64,000 nucleotides of DNA from contig NZ_MEDO01000012.1 of the NCBI RefSeq assembly GCF_001724815.1, forward strand, positions 1-64,000. The letters run 5' to 3'. A program made the translations under genes and the position numbers. The notes below the pieces were generated by a model. That model searched no databases and was not told the DNA's origin. It saw nothing but the letters and a program-made list of their open reading frames with translations. Shown one piece after another: positions 15,105 to 29,049 of this stretch. Source of the DNA: Arenimonas sp. SCN 70-307 (GTDB taxonomy: Bacteria > Pseudomonadota > Gammaproteobacteria > Xanthomonadales > Xanthomonadaceae). Positions within the stretch are counted from its first letter, which is position 1; every line of letters begins with the position of its first letter.

Positions 15105-15569
15105 ATGCGCAGACTGACCCTCGCCCTCGTCCTGCTGATGGCCACCGTGCTGACCGCCTGCTCCAGCGGCCCGCCCAAGCGCGTGTACCCGCCCCAGGCC
15201 AGCGTGCAGGAACTGCAGGTGCAGGCCGACGGCAACTGGGTCGTGAAGATCCGCATCCGCAGCTTCAGCACCGTGCCCATGCGCTTCTCGCGGCTGCAGG
15301 GCACGCTGTCGGTGGGCGGCCACGAGGCCGGCCGCTTCGACTTCGACCCCGGTCTCACCGTCGGCCCCGGCTCGGCCGAGATCATTGAACACCGTATGGC
15401 GCCGTCGCCCGCCGCCCGCGACGCCGTCGCCGCCGCGCTCGCCGGCCGCCAGAGCCTGCGTTACCAGCTCGCCGGCCGCCTGGCCTCGTCGGACCCCGGC
15501 ACCGACGACGCTTTCGACTACCCCAGCCGCCTCGACCCGGTCCCCGGGCTCGAGGGCGTGCTGCGCTGA
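15105..15569 (+). CDS. Small lipoprotein with LEA/WHy-like fold
   Basis: The 154-residue precursor has a lipoprotein signal with lipobox LTAC (Cys19). The mature part (about 33-150) consists of alternating strands such as VVKIRIRSFSTVPMRFSRL and GRFDFDPGLTVGPGSAEII. This resembles the LEA-14/WHy type immunoglobulin-like domain. That family is poorly understood in bacteria, so only an outer-membrane or periplasmic lipoprotein role is safe. It precedes the acyl-CoA dehydrogenase gene by 21 bases and probably shares its transcript. Confidence 0.65.
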   Translation: MRRLTLALVLLMATVLTACSSGPPKRVYPPQASVQELQVQADGNWVVKIRIRSFSTVPMRFSRLQGTLSVGGHEAGRFDFDPGLTVGPGSAEIIEHRMAPSPAARDAVAAALAGRQSLRYQLAGRLASSDPGTDDAFDYPSRLDPVPGLEGVLR

Positions 15570-15590
15570 CTCCAACAAGGACCTCCCTGC

Positions 15591-17381
<1,791 letters not shown>

Positions 17382-17404
17382 GCCGCGCTGCTGCCTGAAA
17401 CGAC

Positions 17405-17434
17405 GAAGCCCGCCGATTGGCGGGCTTCTTCTTT
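17405..17434 (+). terminator. Rho-independent terminator after the acyl-CoA dehydrogenase gene
   Basis: A perfect 10-bp stem (17405-17414 with 17419-17428) has a four-base loop and is followed by TTCTTT. It is 24 bases after the dehydrogenase stop. Confidence 0.8.
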
Positions 17435-17470
17435 GCGCCGGCCCCGGGGATCGGGCCAGGCCCCACGAAT

Positions 17471-17547
17471 TGGTCGGGACGGTGAGATTCGAACTCACGA
17501 CCCCTAGCACCCCATGCTAGTGCGCTACCAGGCTGCGCTACGCCCCG
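17471..17547 (-). tRNA. tRNA-Pro (GGG)
   Basis: The minus strand folds as a full 77-nt cloverleaf with encoded CCA (plus 17471-17473). It has acceptor CGGGGCG, D arm AGCGCAGCCTGGTAGCGC, anticodon stem CTAGC/GCTAG with loop ATGGGGT (anticodon GGG), and T loop TTCGAAT. Confidence 0.95.
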
Positions 17548-17595
17548 ATTCGTGTCCCGGCCGGAGCCGGGCTGGCGATTATACGCAAAAAAGCC

Positions 17596-17952
17596 TCAGC
17601 GGCGGAGCAGCTGGAGGACTTCTTCGAGCTCCATGCGCACCTGCTTGACGATCTGCGCCGACATGCTGGTTTCGACCCGGCCGGCCTCGCCTTCCAGGCG
17701 CTGGCGCGCGCCGGAGATGGTGTAGCCCTGCTCGTAGAGCAGGCCGCGGATCTGGCGGATCATCAGCACGTCGTGGCGCTGGTAATAGCGCCGGTTGCCC
17801 CGGCGCTTGACCGGCTTGAGGCTGGTGAACTCCGTTTCCCAGTAGCGCAGCACGTGCGGCTTGACGTCGCACAGCTCGCTGACCTCACCGATGGTGAAGT
17901 AGCGCTTGGCCGGGATCGGCGGGAGTTCCCTGTTACTGCCTGGATCCAGCAT
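17596..17952 (-). CDS. MerR-family transcriptional regulator
   Basis: The 118-residue protein has a MerR winged helix (about 17-85, [22 protein letters not shown] and [13 protein letters not shown]) and a short C-terminal coiled coil. It lacks the cysteines of metal-sensing members. It occupies the usual place after ihfA in gammaproteobacterial pheST-ihfA operons and overlaps the ihfA 3' end by 20 bases. That conserved position suggests a general role, but the ligand and targets are unknown. Confidence 0.85.
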   Translation of the reverse strand: MLDPGSNRELPPIPAKRYFTIGEVSELCDVKPHVLRYWETEFTSLKPVKRRGNRRYYQRHDVLMIRQIRGLLYEQGYTISGARQRLEGEAGRVETSMSAQIVKQVRMELEEVLQLLRR

Positions 17953-18232
17953 AGGCTTCCACGCGCTCCTTGAGCTTCTGTCCCGGACGGAAGGTCACGA
18001 CGGTGCGCGCGGAGATGGGAATCTCCTCGCCGGTCTTGGGGTTGCGGCCGGGACGCTGGTTCTTCTGGCGCAGGTCGAAGTTGCCGAAGCCCGACAGCTT
18101 TACCTGCTGCCCACGCTCCAGCGCCTCCCGCAACACGTCGAAGAAGGAGTCCACGAATTCCTTGGCCTCGCGCTTGTTCAAGCCAACTTCCTCGAACAGG
18201 CGTTCGGCCATTTCGGCCTTGGTCAGTGCCAT
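17933..18232 (-). CDS. ihfA: Integration host factor subunit alpha
   Basis: The 99-residue HU/IHF-fold DNA-bending protein reads [20 protein letters not shown] at its start. It has the beta-arm motif [20 protein letters not shown] (about 63-82), whose proline intercalates in DNA. The position right after pheT, and the lysine-rich arm, identify the alpha subunit. IHF bends DNA at promoters, recombination sites and origins. The start was taken at the conserved [10 protein letters not shown] rather than an upstream in-frame start at 18289. Confidence 0.95.
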   Translation of the reverse strand: MALTKAEMAERLFEEVGLNKREAKEFVDSFFDVLREALERGQQVKLSGFGNFDLRQKNQRPGRNPKTGEEIPISARTVVTFRPGQKLKERVEAYAGSRQ

Positions 18233-18266
18233 AACATCCCCTGTAACCCGCCGTTGCCGGCGTACC

Positions 18267-22121
<3,855 letters not shown>

Positions 22122-22132
22122 GTCTTATCTCC

Positions 22133-22336
22133 TCAGAGGTACGGCAGCATGCGGTCCAGACGGCCCGCGTCCTCGGCACGAACATGGTTCGTCTGCCGCA
22201 GGTTGCGCTTCCGCTTGGTCGCCTTCTTGGTGAGGATGTGGCTACGGTTGGCGTGGCCAGCCTTGTACTTGCCGGAAGCGGTCTTCCGGAAGCGCTTGGC
22301 GGCCGCCCGATTGGTCTTGATCTTGGTCTTGGCCAT
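22133..22336 (-). CDS. rpmI: 50S ribosomal protein L35
   Basis: The product is 67 residues, very basic, [20 protein letters not shown] at the start and RHILTKK-like central sequence ([17 protein letters not shown]). Size and sequence fit L35. It lies between infC and rplT as usual. Confidence 0.96.
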   Translation of the reverse strand: MAKTKIKTNRAAAKRFRKTASGKYKAGHANRSHILTKKATKRKRNLRQTNHVRAEDAGRLDRMLPYL

Positions 22337-22561
22337 GGGAAATCCCTTTTGGGTCTTGGTTACTGGCCTGGGCGGTGGCTTGCGCCACGCTTTCCGTCCT
22401 GCCCGTGCCGGCTTGTAAGTCCTTGATTCCAAACGAAACCAAGGACAGGTCCATAACGACTTCGCCCGATGGACCGGGCCCGGATGCCGCACCGGGAACC
22501 CGCCGGAAAGCCGGCGAGCCGCGAATTATGCAACAAAACCAACGCCTTGGGTAGGCGGGGC
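22337..22561 (-). promoter_or_regulatory. Leader region between infC and rpmI
   Basis: This 225-base gap holds no gene. On the minus strand a CATAAT (-10-like, plus 22526-22531) lies about 190 bases before rpmI, with no clear -35 partner. Further on, GTCCTTG pairs with CAAGGAC across a 14-base loop (plus 22420-22447). A structured leader before rpmI-rplT is where L20 autoregulation acts in E. coli. The link here is positional only. Confidence 0.35.
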
Positions 22562-23089
22562 TTATTTCTTCTTGGGCGCGACCATCATGATCATCTGGCG
22601 GCCCTCGAGGCGGGGACGCTGCTCGATGACCACTTCGTCGCCCAGGTCGGCCTCGATGCGCTTGGCCATCTCGAGGCCCAGCTCCTGGTGGGCCATCTCG
22701 CGGCCCTTGAAGCGGATGTTGACCTTCACCTTGTCGCCCTCCTCCAGGAACCGGCGGAGGTTGCGCAGCTTGATGTTGTAGTCGCCATCGTCGGTGGTCG
22801 GGCGGAACTTGAGTTCCTTGATCTCGACGACCTTCTGCTTCTTCTTGGCCGCATTCGCCTTCTTCTGCAGGTCGAACATGTACTTGCCGAAATCCATGAT
22901 CCGGCAGACCGGCGGCTCGGCGGTGGGCTGGATCTCGACCAGGTCCACGCCCGCATCCTCGGCCATGGCAAGGGCTTCGTCGCGCGTGAGCACGCCGATC
23001 ATCTCGCCGTCGAGGCCAATCACGCGCACGCGCGGCACGCGGATCTCGAGGTTCTTGCGGTTACGCTTTTCAGTGGTTGCGCTGTTGAT
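22562..23089 (-). CDS. infC: Translation initiation factor IF-3 (ATC start)
   Basis: From an ATC at plus 23087-23089 the product has 175 residues. The N-terminal domain carries [20 protein letters not shown], a Lys-rich linker follows (about 79-92), and the C domain contains [21 protein letters not shown]3 proofreads initiator tRNA and start codons on the 30S subunit, and classically uses a non-AUG start so that it represses itself. AGGAA (plus 23098-23102) stands eight bases before this ATC. No ATG, GTG or TTG fits the family N terminus. An in-frame start at 23152 would lie inside thrS and add 21 residues. Confidence 0.9.
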   Translation of the reverse strand: MNSATTEKRNRKNLEIRVPRVRVIGLDGEMIGVLTRDEALAMAEDAGVDLVEIQPTAEPPVCRIMDFGKYMFDLQKKANAAKKKQKVVEIKELKFRPTTDDGDYNIKLRNLRRFLEEGDKVKVNIRFKGREMAHQELGLEMAKRIEADLGDEVVIEQRPRLEGRQMIMMVAPKKK

Positions 23090-23126
23090 TCGCTTGATTC
23101 CTGTTGGGGTGATGTACCGGCCGCAC

Positions 23127-25034
23127 TCAGGCGACCGGGCCGCTCTCCGCACGCAGCTTTGCGAGGAAGGCGTCGACCGTCATGGTACCCAAGTCCTCCC
23201 CCGAGCGCGTGCGCACCGCGATCATCCCATTCTCCTTCTCGCGGTCTCCGACCACCAGCAAGTACGGGATCTTCTGCAGCGTGTGCTCGCGGATTTTATA
23301 GCCGATCTTCTCGTTCCGCAAATCGGCCTGGACCCGGACCCCTTGATTCGCAAGGGTTTTCCGGACCTCCTCGACCCAGTCCGCCTGGGCGTCGGTGATG
23401 TTGAGCACCACGGCCTGGACCGGGGCCAGCCAGGCCGGGAAGGCGCCGGCATGGTTCTCGATCAGGATGCCGATGAAGCGCTCCATGGAGCCCACGATGG
23501 CGCGGTGCAGCATGACCGGCTGCCGGCGCTGGCTGTGCTCGTCCACGTACTCGGCGCCCAGGCGGCCCGGCATCATGAAGTCGACCTGCATGGTGCCCAG
23601 CTGCCAGGTGCGGCCGATGGCGTCGCGCAGGTGGTACTCGATCTTGGGGCCGTAGAAGGCGCCCTCGCCCGGCAGCTCCTCCCAGGCCACGCCGCAGGCC
23701 GACAGGGCGGCGCGCAGGGCGCCCTCGGCCTTGTCCCAGGTGGCGTCGTCGCCCAGGCGGTTGTCGGGGCGCAGGGCGATCTTGATCTGCACGTCCTGGA
23801 AGCCGAAGTCCTCGTACACCTCCAGGGCCTGGCGGTGGAAGGCGGTGACCTCGGACTCGATCTGGTCCTCGGTGCAGAACACGTGGCCGTCGTCCTGGGT
23901 GAAGCCGCGCACGCGCAGGATGCCGTGCAGCGCGCCCGAGGGCTCGTTGCGGTGGCAGGCGCCGAACTCACCGTAGCGGATCGGCAGGTCGCGGTAGCTG
24001 TGCAGGCCCTGGTTGAACACCTGCACGTGGCCGGGGCAGTTCATCGGCTTGAGCGCGTAGGTGCGCTTCTCCGACTCGGTGAAGAACATGTTCTCCTTGT
24101 AGTTGTCCCAGTGGCCGGACTTCTTCCAGAGGGAAACATCGAGGATCTGCGGGCAGCGCACTTCCTGGTAGCCCGAGGCGCGGTAGACGCGGCGCATGTA
24201 CTGCTCCACCACCTGCCACAGCTGCCAGCCCTTGGGGTGCCAGAACACCAGGCCCGGCGCCTCTTCCTGGATGTGGAACAGGTCGAGCTGCCTGGCGATC
24301 TTGCGGTGGTCGCGCTTCTCGGCCTCCTCCAGCTGGTGCAGGTAGGCCTTGAGGTCCTTGTCGTTGAGCCACGCGGTGCCGTAGATGCGGCTGAGCATCG
24401 CGTTGTTGTGGTCGCCGCGCCAGTAGGCGCCGGCCACCTTCATCAGCTTGAACGCGCGCAGCTTGTCGGTGCCCGGCACGTGCGGGCCGCGGCACAGGTC
24501 GGTGAACTCGCCCTGCGAGTACAGCGACAGCGCCTCGTTGGCCGGGATCGACTCGATGATCTCGGCCTTGTAGTGCTCGCCCAGGCCGCGGAAGAAGGCC
24601 ACGGCCTCGTCGCGCGACATCTCGCGGCGCGTGACCGGCAGGGCTTCCTTGACGATCTTGAGCATCTCGGCCTCGATGGCCGGCAGGTCCTCGGGCGTGA
24701 ACGGGCGCTCGTAGGCGAAGTCGTAGTAGAAGCCGTTGTCGATGACCGGGCCGATGGTGACCTGCGCGCCGGGGTAGAGGCGCTGCACGGCCTGGGCCAG
24801 CAGGTGCGCGGTGGAGTGGCGAAGCACGTCCAGGGCGTCGGGGTGCTTGTCGGTGACGATCTCGAGCGAGGCGTCGTTTTCGATGCGGTAGCTGGCGTCG
24901 ACGAGCTTGCCGTCGACCTTGCCGCCGAGCGCGGCCTTGGCCAGGCCGGCGCCGATCGAGGCGGCGACCTCGGCGACGGTGACCGGGTTGTCGAAGGGGC
25001 GGCGGCTGCCGTCGGGGAGCGTGATGTTGATCAT
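23127..25034 (-). CDS. thrS: Threonyl-tRNA synthetase
   Basis: The 635-residue class II synthetase has an N-terminal TGS domain (about 1-62), the second editing domain with zinc-like residues (about 64-225), the catalytic core (about 240-530), including [10 protein letters not shown] and [13 protein letters not shown], and the anticodon-binding domain (about 535-635). It charges tRNA-Thr. Its leader contains an attenuator with a three-Thr leader peptide, so expression probably rises when charged tRNA-Thr is scarce. infC follows 37 bases downstream with its own weak start. Confidence 0.96.
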   Translation of the reverse strand: MINITLPDGSRRPFDNPVTVAEVAASIGAGLAKAALGGKVDGKLVDASYRIENDASLEIVTDKHPDALDVLRHSTAHLLAQAVQRLYPGAQVTIGPVIDNGFYYDFAYERPFTPEDLPAIEAEMLKIVKEALPVTRREMSRDEAVAFFRGLGEHYKAEIIESIPANEALSLYSQGEFTDLCRGPHVPGTDKLRAFKLMKVAGAYWRGDHNNAMLSRIYGTAWLNDKDLKAYLHQLEEAEKRDHRKIARQLDLFHIQEEAPGLVFWHPKGWQLWQVVEQYMRRVYRASGYQEVRCPQILDVSLWKKSGHWDNYKENMFFTESEKRTYALKPMNCPGHVQVFNQGLHSYRDLPIRYGEFGACHRNEPSGALHGILRVRGFTQDDGHVFCTEDQIESEVTAFHRQALEVYEDFGFQDVQIKIALRPDNRLGDDATWDKAEGALRAALSACGVAWEELPGEGAFYGPKIEYHLRDAIGRTWQLGTMQVDFMMPGRLGAEYVDEHSQRRQPVMLHRAIVGSMERFIGILIENHAGAFPAWLAPVQAVVLNITDAQADWVEEVRKTLANQGVRVQADLRNEKIGYKIREHTLQKIPYLLVVGDREKENGMIAVRTRSGEDLGTMTVDAFLAKLRAESGPVA

Positions 25035-25060
25035 GGGGTCCGGGGGTGGATCGCGGGCAA

Positions 25061-25102
25061 CAAAAAAGGGCGCCAGGCGCCCTCGCGGATGCGAAGCCTG
25101 GC
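25061..25102 (-). promoter_or_regulatory. thrS transcription attenuator: antiterminator and terminator
   Basis: On the minus strand GCCAGGC (plus 25096-25102) can pair perfectly with GCCTGGC (plus 25072-25078). The second segment is also part of a terminator hairpin (plus 25067-25072 with 25078-25083) followed by TTTTTTG. The two folds exclude each other, which is how ribosome-controlled attenuators work. A Thr-rich leader peptide ends eight bases before the antiterminator strand. Confidence 0.72.
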
Positions 25103-25109
25103 AGTTCGT

Positions 25110-25133
25110 CTATCGGGCCGTGGTAGTGCTCAT
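25110..25133 (-). CDS. thrS leader peptide (MSTTTAR)
   Basis: A seven-codon frame encodes M-S-T-T-T-A-R and ends in TAG. Three consecutive Thr codons (ACT, ACC, ACG) would stall a ribosome when charged tRNA-Thr is low. A stalled ribosome would leave the downstream antiterminator strand free and let thrS be transcribed. The ribosome binding site is weak (GAG about eight bases before the ATG). The position before a terminator in the thrS leader is the main support. Confidence 0.65.
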   Translation of the reverse strand: MSTTTAR

Positions 25134-25237
25134 GTCGCACGCTCGACGCCGGTTTCCCGGGGCCACCTTCATCCGTGGGTACGGCCACAAAGGTAGGCCG
25201 GGGCCCTGCCCAAGTCAACGCCGGGCCCGGAAACGCG

Positions 25238-25259
25238 GAAGCCGCCCGGAGGCGGCTTC
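25238..25259. terminator. Perfect hairpin between thrS leader and tRNA-Val
   Basis: Nine base pairs (25238-25246 with 25251-25259) close a four-base loop. It sits about 40 bases downstream of the tRNA-Val gene and could end or trim that minus-strand transcript. T-rich sequence lies on the plus-strand side instead, so direction is unclear. Confidence 0.4.
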
Positions 25260-25299
25260 GACGGGTTTTCCTTACTTTTTCCATACCACCGCAGTGGGA

Positions 25300-25374
25300 T
25301 GGTGGGCGGTACAGGGTTCGAACCTGTGACCCCTACCATGTCAAGGTAGTGCTCTACCGCTGAGCTAACCGCCC
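25300..25374 (-). tRNA. tRNA-Val (GAC)
   Basis: The minus strand gives a 75-nt cloverleaf with acceptor GGGCGGT/ACCGCCC, D arm with AGCTCAGCGGTAGAGC, anticodon stem CTACC/GGTAG and loop TTGACAT (anticodon GAC), T loop TTCGAAC, and encoded CCA at plus 25300-25302. Confidence 0.95.
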
Positions 25375-25424
25375 GCAAGGGCCGCGAAGTATAACAAGCG
25401 GCCCCGCGGCCGACAACGCCCGCG

Positions 25425-25682
25425 TCAGTCGTCGATGCCGTGGCGGCGGTTGCAGTCGTGCCGGCGCCGTTCGGCCGACTCGCGCTCGTTGCGGACCGAC
25501 AGGCCCTGGCTGATGGCGCAGGCCCGGGCGCGGGCGTGGTCGAGCAGGCCCGGCCCCTCGTCGGCGGGCGCATAGGCACCGGCTTCTTCCCAGGCCTGGG
25601 CACCCTGGCTGGCGCCGGCCAGCAGCCCCAGCGACATCGCGAACATCCCGGCCAGCAGGCCCCTGAATCCCAGCGTGGACAT
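25425..25682 (-). CDS. Small exported protein of unknown function
   Basis: The 85-residue precursor has a signal peptide (about 1-29, ending near AQA). The mature part is short, polar and Arg/Glu-rich, with two cysteines (Cys60 and Cys77) that could form a disulfide. I do not recognise it. It stands between uvrB and tRNA-Val on the same strand. Confidence 0.5.
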   Translation of the reverse strand: MSTLGFRGLLAGMFAMSLGLLAGASQGAQAWEEAGAYAPADEGPGLLDHARARACAISQGLSVRNERESAERRRHDCNRRHGIDD

Positions 25683-25754
25683 GGTGGGTTCCCCTCCCCT
25701 CCCGTCGTTACGCTCTTCTACCCCCCTGCCAGAAGTAATGCAAGCCGGGCCGGC

Positions 25755-27758
25755 TCAGGCCATCAGGCCCTGCTCCCGCAAGCGATGGATCTCGTCGCGG
25801 ACCTTGGCGGCCTCCTCGAACTCCAGGTCGCGGGCGTGCTGGTGCATCTTCGCCTCGAGCCGCCTGAGCCGGGCCGCCAGCTGGGCCGGGTCGAGCGCGG
25901 CGTAGTCGGCGCCGCCCTCGGCCACCTTGCGGCCCCGGGCGTCGCCGGGCTCGGCGCGGGCGCCTTCCATCACGTCCATCACCGCGCGCACCACCGACTT
26001 GGGGGTGATGCCGTGGGCCTGGTTGTACTCGACCTGCTTCTGGCGGCGGCGGTCGGTCTCGTCCATGGCCGCCTTCATCGAGGGCGTGATGCGGTCGGCG
26101 TAGAGGATGGCCTTGCCGCGCAGGTTGCGGGCGGCGCGGCCGATGGTCTGGATCAGCGAACCGGTCGAGCGCAGGAAGCCCTCCTTGTCGGCGTCGAGGA
26201 TGGCCACCAGCGACACCTCGGGCATGTCCAGGCCCTCGCGCAGCAGGTTGATGCCCACCAGCACGTCAAACACGCCCAGGCGCAGGTCGCGGATGATCTC
26301 CACGCGCTCGACGGTGTCCACGTCGCTGTGCAGGTAGCGCACCTTCACGTCGTGCTCGGCCAGGTAGTCGGTGAGGTTCTCGGCCATCTTCTTGGTGAGC
26401 GTGGTGATCAGCACGCGGTCGCCGAGCTTCACGCGCTCGTGGATCTCCGAGAGCACGTCGTCCACCTGGGTGGCCACGGGCCTCACCTCGACCTGCGGGT
26501 CGACCAGGCCGGTGGGGCGCACGACCAGTTCGACCACCTGCTCGCCGGACTTCTCCAGCTCGTACTTGCCCGGCGTGGCCGAGACGAAGATCGAGCGCGG
26601 CGAGCGGCGCTCCCATTCCTCGAACTTCAGCGGCCGGTTGTCCAGCGCCGAAGGCAGGCGGAAGCCGAACTCGACCAGGGTTTCCTTGCGCGAGCGGTCG
26701 CCCTTGTACATCGCGCCGATCTGCGGGACGGTGACGTGCGACTCGTCCACCACCAGCAGCGCGTCCGGCGGCAGGTAGTCGAACAGGCAGGGCGGCGGCT
26801 CGCCGGGCATCTGGCCCGTCAGGTGCCGGCTGTAGTTTTCGATGCCCGAGCAAAAGCCCACCTCGGCCATCATCTCGATGTCGTACATGGTGCGCTGCTG
26901 CAGGCGCTGGGCCTCGAGCAGCTTGTTGGCCTTGTACAGCTGCTCCATGCGCTCGGTGAACTCGGCCTTGATGGTCTCGATGGCCTCGAGCACGGTGCGG
27001 CGCGTGGTGACGTAGTGCGACTTGGGGTAGAGCGTGAAGCGCGGCAGCCTGCGGCTCAGGTGGCCGGTGAGCGGGTCGAACATCGACAGGTTCTCGATCT
27101 CGCCGTCGAAGAGCTCGATGCGGATGGCCTCGATTTCCGACTCGGCGGGGTGCACGTCCACCACCTCGCCGCGCACGCGGAAGGTGCCGCGCACCAGCTC
27201 GGTGTCGTTGCGGCTGTACTGCATCTCGGTCAGGCGGCGGATCAGCTCGCGCTGGTCGATGCGGTCGCCCTTGACCAGGTGCAGCACCATCCGGAAGTAC
27301 TCGTTCGGGTCGCCCAGGCCGTAGATCGCCGACACCGAGGCCACCACGATCGCGTCGCGGCGCTCGAGCAGGGCCTTGGTCGCCGACAGGCGCATCTGCT
27401 CGATGTGCTCGTTGATGTTGCTGTCCTTCTCGATGAAGGTGTCGGTGCTCGGGATGTAGGCCTCGGGCTGGTAGTAGTCGTAGTAGCTGACGAAGTACTC
27501 GACCGCGTTGTTGGGGAAGAAGCTCTTGAACTCGCCGTAGAGCTGGGCGGCCAGGGTCTTGTTCGGCGCCATCACCAGGGTGGGCTTCTGCACCGCCTCG
27601 ATGACGTTGGCGATGGTGAAGGTCTTGCCCGAGCCGGTGACGCCCAGCAGGGTCTGGTGCGCGAGGCCGGACTCGAAGCCCTCGACCAGGCGCTTGATGG
27701 CCTGCGGCTGGTCGCCGGCGGGCTGGTAGGGCGAGACGATCTGGAAGCGTTCGGACAT
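25755..27758 (-). CDS. uvrB: UvrABC excinuclease subunit B
   Basis: The 667-residue helicase-like damage verifier has Walker A GVTGSGKT (39-46), the beta-hairpin region with [12 protein letters not shown] (about 92-103), DEAD-like VVDESH, the C-terminal helicase motifs [14 protein letters not shown] and QTIGRAARN, and a UVR domain at the end (about 627-662) that contacts UvrC. UvrB loads on DNA with UvrA and positions UvrC for dual incision. The start [18 protein letters not shown] is conserved; a longer upstream open frame was ignored. Confidence 0.97.
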   Translation of the reverse strand: MSERFQIVSPYQPAGDQPQAIKRLVEGFESGLAHQTLLGVTGSGKTFTIANVIEAVQKPTLVMAPNKTLAAQLYGEFKSFFPNNAVEYFVSYYDYYQPEAYIPSTDTFIEKDSNINEHIEQMRLSATKALLERRDAIVVASVSAIYGLGDPNEYFRMVLHLVKGDRIDQRELIRRLTEMQYSRNDTELVRGTFRVRGEVVDVHPAESEIEAIRIELFDGEIENLSMFDPLTGHLSRRLPRFTLYPKSHYVTTRRTVLEAIETIKAEFTERMEQLYKANKLLEAQRLQQRTMYDIEMMAEVGFCSGIENYSRHLTGQMPGEPPPCLFDYLPPDALLVVDESHVTVPQIGAMYKGDRSRKETLVEFGFRLPSALDNRPLKFEEWERRSPRSIFVSATPGKYELEKSGEQVVELVVRPTGLVDPQVEVRPVATQVDDVLSEIHERVKLGDRVLITTLTKKMAENLTDYLAEHDVKVRYLHSDVDTVERVEIIRDLRLGVFDVLVGINLLREGLDMPEVSLVAILDADKEGFLRSTGSLIQTIGRAARNLRGKAILYADRITPSMKAAMDETDRRRQKQVEYNQAHGITPKSVVRAVMDVMEGARAEPGDARGRKVAEGGADYAALDPAQLAARLRRLEAKMHQHARDLEFEEAAKVRDEIHRLREQGLMA

Positions 27759-27906
27759 CGGGGGCGTCCAGCAGGGGCAAACGGGCAGTATAGCCAGCCG
27801 CCGACAAGGGCCCGCGACGATGTCCGTGCCGCGCCGGGCGGAACGCCGATGGGGCCGCCCGCCGCGCCGCCGGAGACTGCCCGCGTCGCAGGACGGAGGG
27901 CGGGGC

Positions 27907-28446
27907 ATGGCCGGCAGGCGCGGGGGATTCACGCTGGTGGAACTGATGGCCACGGTAGCCGTGCTGGCGGTCGTGCTCGGCCTGGCCCTGCCCTCCCTGC
28001 GCACCCTGGCCGAGGCCCAGGCCGCGCTGGCGCGATTCCACGGCCTCACGGTGGCGCTGGCTCAGGCGCGCATGGCCGCCATCCAGCGCGGGCGCCCGGT
28101 CAGCGTCTGCCCCAGCGCCGACGGCAGCCGCTGCCGCCTGGACCTGGTCTGGGACGAGGGCTGGCTGGTGTATGCCGATCCGCAGCGGCTGCCGCAGCCG
28201 GCGCGGCCGGAGGACATCCTCTGGGTCGAGCGGCGCGACCCCGGGGCCATCGCCATCCGCGGCACGGCGGGCCGGCACCGCGTGCGCTACCAGCCCACGG
28301 GCCTGTCGGGCGGCAACAACACCAGCCTGCGGCTCTGCAGCCGCGACGGGCGCCTGCTGGGCAGCGTGGTGGTCAACATCGCCGGAAGGACGCGCAGCGA
28401 GCGCGCCCCGGCCGATCCAGCGCCGCCCTGCCCCTACGCACCCTGA
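27907..28446 (+). CDS. GspH/FimT-type pseudopilin
   Basis: The 179-residue protein has a short leader MAGRRG cut before [20 protein letters not shown], the prepilin peptidase site and hydrophobic helix of class III signals. A GspH-like beta domain follows (about 60-170, [14 protein letters not shown] and [16 protein letters not shown]), with cysteine pairs. GGAGG lies eight bases before the ATG at 27907, so I chose it over upstream in-frame starts. It is separate from the minor pilin operon below and is preceded by the divergent uvrB. It may be a second FimT/FimU-like priming pilin. Confidence 0.8.
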   Translation: MAGRRGGFTLVELMATVAVLAVVLGLALPSLRTLAEAQAALARFHGLTVALAQARMAAIQRGRPVSVCPSADGSRCRLDLVWDEGWLVYADPQRLPQPARPEDILWVERRDPGAIAIRGTAGRHRVRYQPTGLSGGNNTSLRLCSRDGRLLGSVVVNIAGRTRSERAPADPAPPCPYAP

Positions 28447-28495
28447 GCCCGCCGGGCTTGACCGGGGGGCGTTGTCGTTTAAAATGCCCGTCCCC

Positions 28496-28572
28496 GCCCG
28501 AATAGCTCAGCCGGTTAGAGCACTTGACTGTTAATCAGGGGGTCGTTGGTTCGAGTCCAACTTCGGGCGCCA
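28496..28572 (+). tRNA. tRNA-Asn (GTT)
   Basis: A 77-nt cloverleaf has acceptor GCCCGAA/TTCGGGC, D arm TAGCTCAGCCGGTTAGAGCA, anticodon loop CTGTTAA (anticodon GTT), T loop TTCGAGT and encoded CCA at 28570-28572. Confidence 0.95.
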
Positions 28573-28581
28573 GATGAAATG

Positions 28582-28615
28582 AAAAAGGCTCGCAGCGATG
28601 CGAGCCTTTTTCTTT
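28582..28615. terminator. Bidirectional terminator between tRNA-Asn and pilE
   Basis: Twelve base pairs (28582-28593 with 28600-28611) have A residues on one side and a T run on the other. It can end tRNA-Asn on the plus strand and the pilin operon on the minus strand. Confidence 0.8.
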
Positions 28616-28635
28616 TTCCGGGACCGCGTCGGGTC

Positions 28636-29046
28636 CTACCAGCACTGGCCCACGCCGCCCGAGCCCGAGGCACTCTGCGAACCGACCTGGTTCAGACCCA
28701 GGGTGCCGCACTTCGTGTCCCTGGAGGCCTGCTGCCCCCGGGGCGCGGCCGACAGGCTGTAGGCCGTGGCGGTCGGCGCCCCCACCAGGGCGAAGGTGTA
28801 GAACGGCGAGAGTTCGTCCGCGCACCCGAGGTCGGGGAGCGCGGCACCGACGTAGGTCATGTTGGTGGTGTAGTACCGCTCCATGAACTGCGCCGCCTCG
28901 GTCAGGCAGGCCGTGGCCGCCGCCCGCCGGGTGTTGACGGTGTGGTTGATGTACGCCGGGTAGGCGATCGCGGCCAGGATCGCGATGATCGCCACGGCGA
29001 TCATCAGCTCGATCAGCGTGAAGCCTTTTGCCTTGCGCTGGTGCAT
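28636..29046 (-). CDS. pilE: Minor type IV pilin PilE
   Basis: The 136-residue prepilin has leader MHQRKAKG and the helix FTLIELMIAVAIIAILAAIA with the conserved Glu5 of the mature form. A short globular part has cysteines in ACLTEA and near the C-terminal CW. PilE-type minor pilins sit in the priming complex of type IV pili. It is the last gene of the pilus operon, three bases after pilY1, and is followed by a terminator. Confidence 0.87.
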   Translation of the reverse strand: MHQRKAKGFTLIELMIAVAIIAILAAIAYPAYINHTVNTRRAAATACLTEAAQFMERYYTTNMTYVGAALPDLGCADELSPFYTFALVGAPTATAYSLSAAPRGQQASRDTKCGTLGLNQVGSQSASGSGGVGQCW

Positions 29047-29049
29047 GGA

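Noticed and set aside
25440-28505. Very long plus-strand open frame (about 1000 codons) opposite uvrB
   Set aside because: It is the antisense frame of uvrB and neighbours in high-GC DNA, has no recognisable domain, and uvrB is certain on the other strand.
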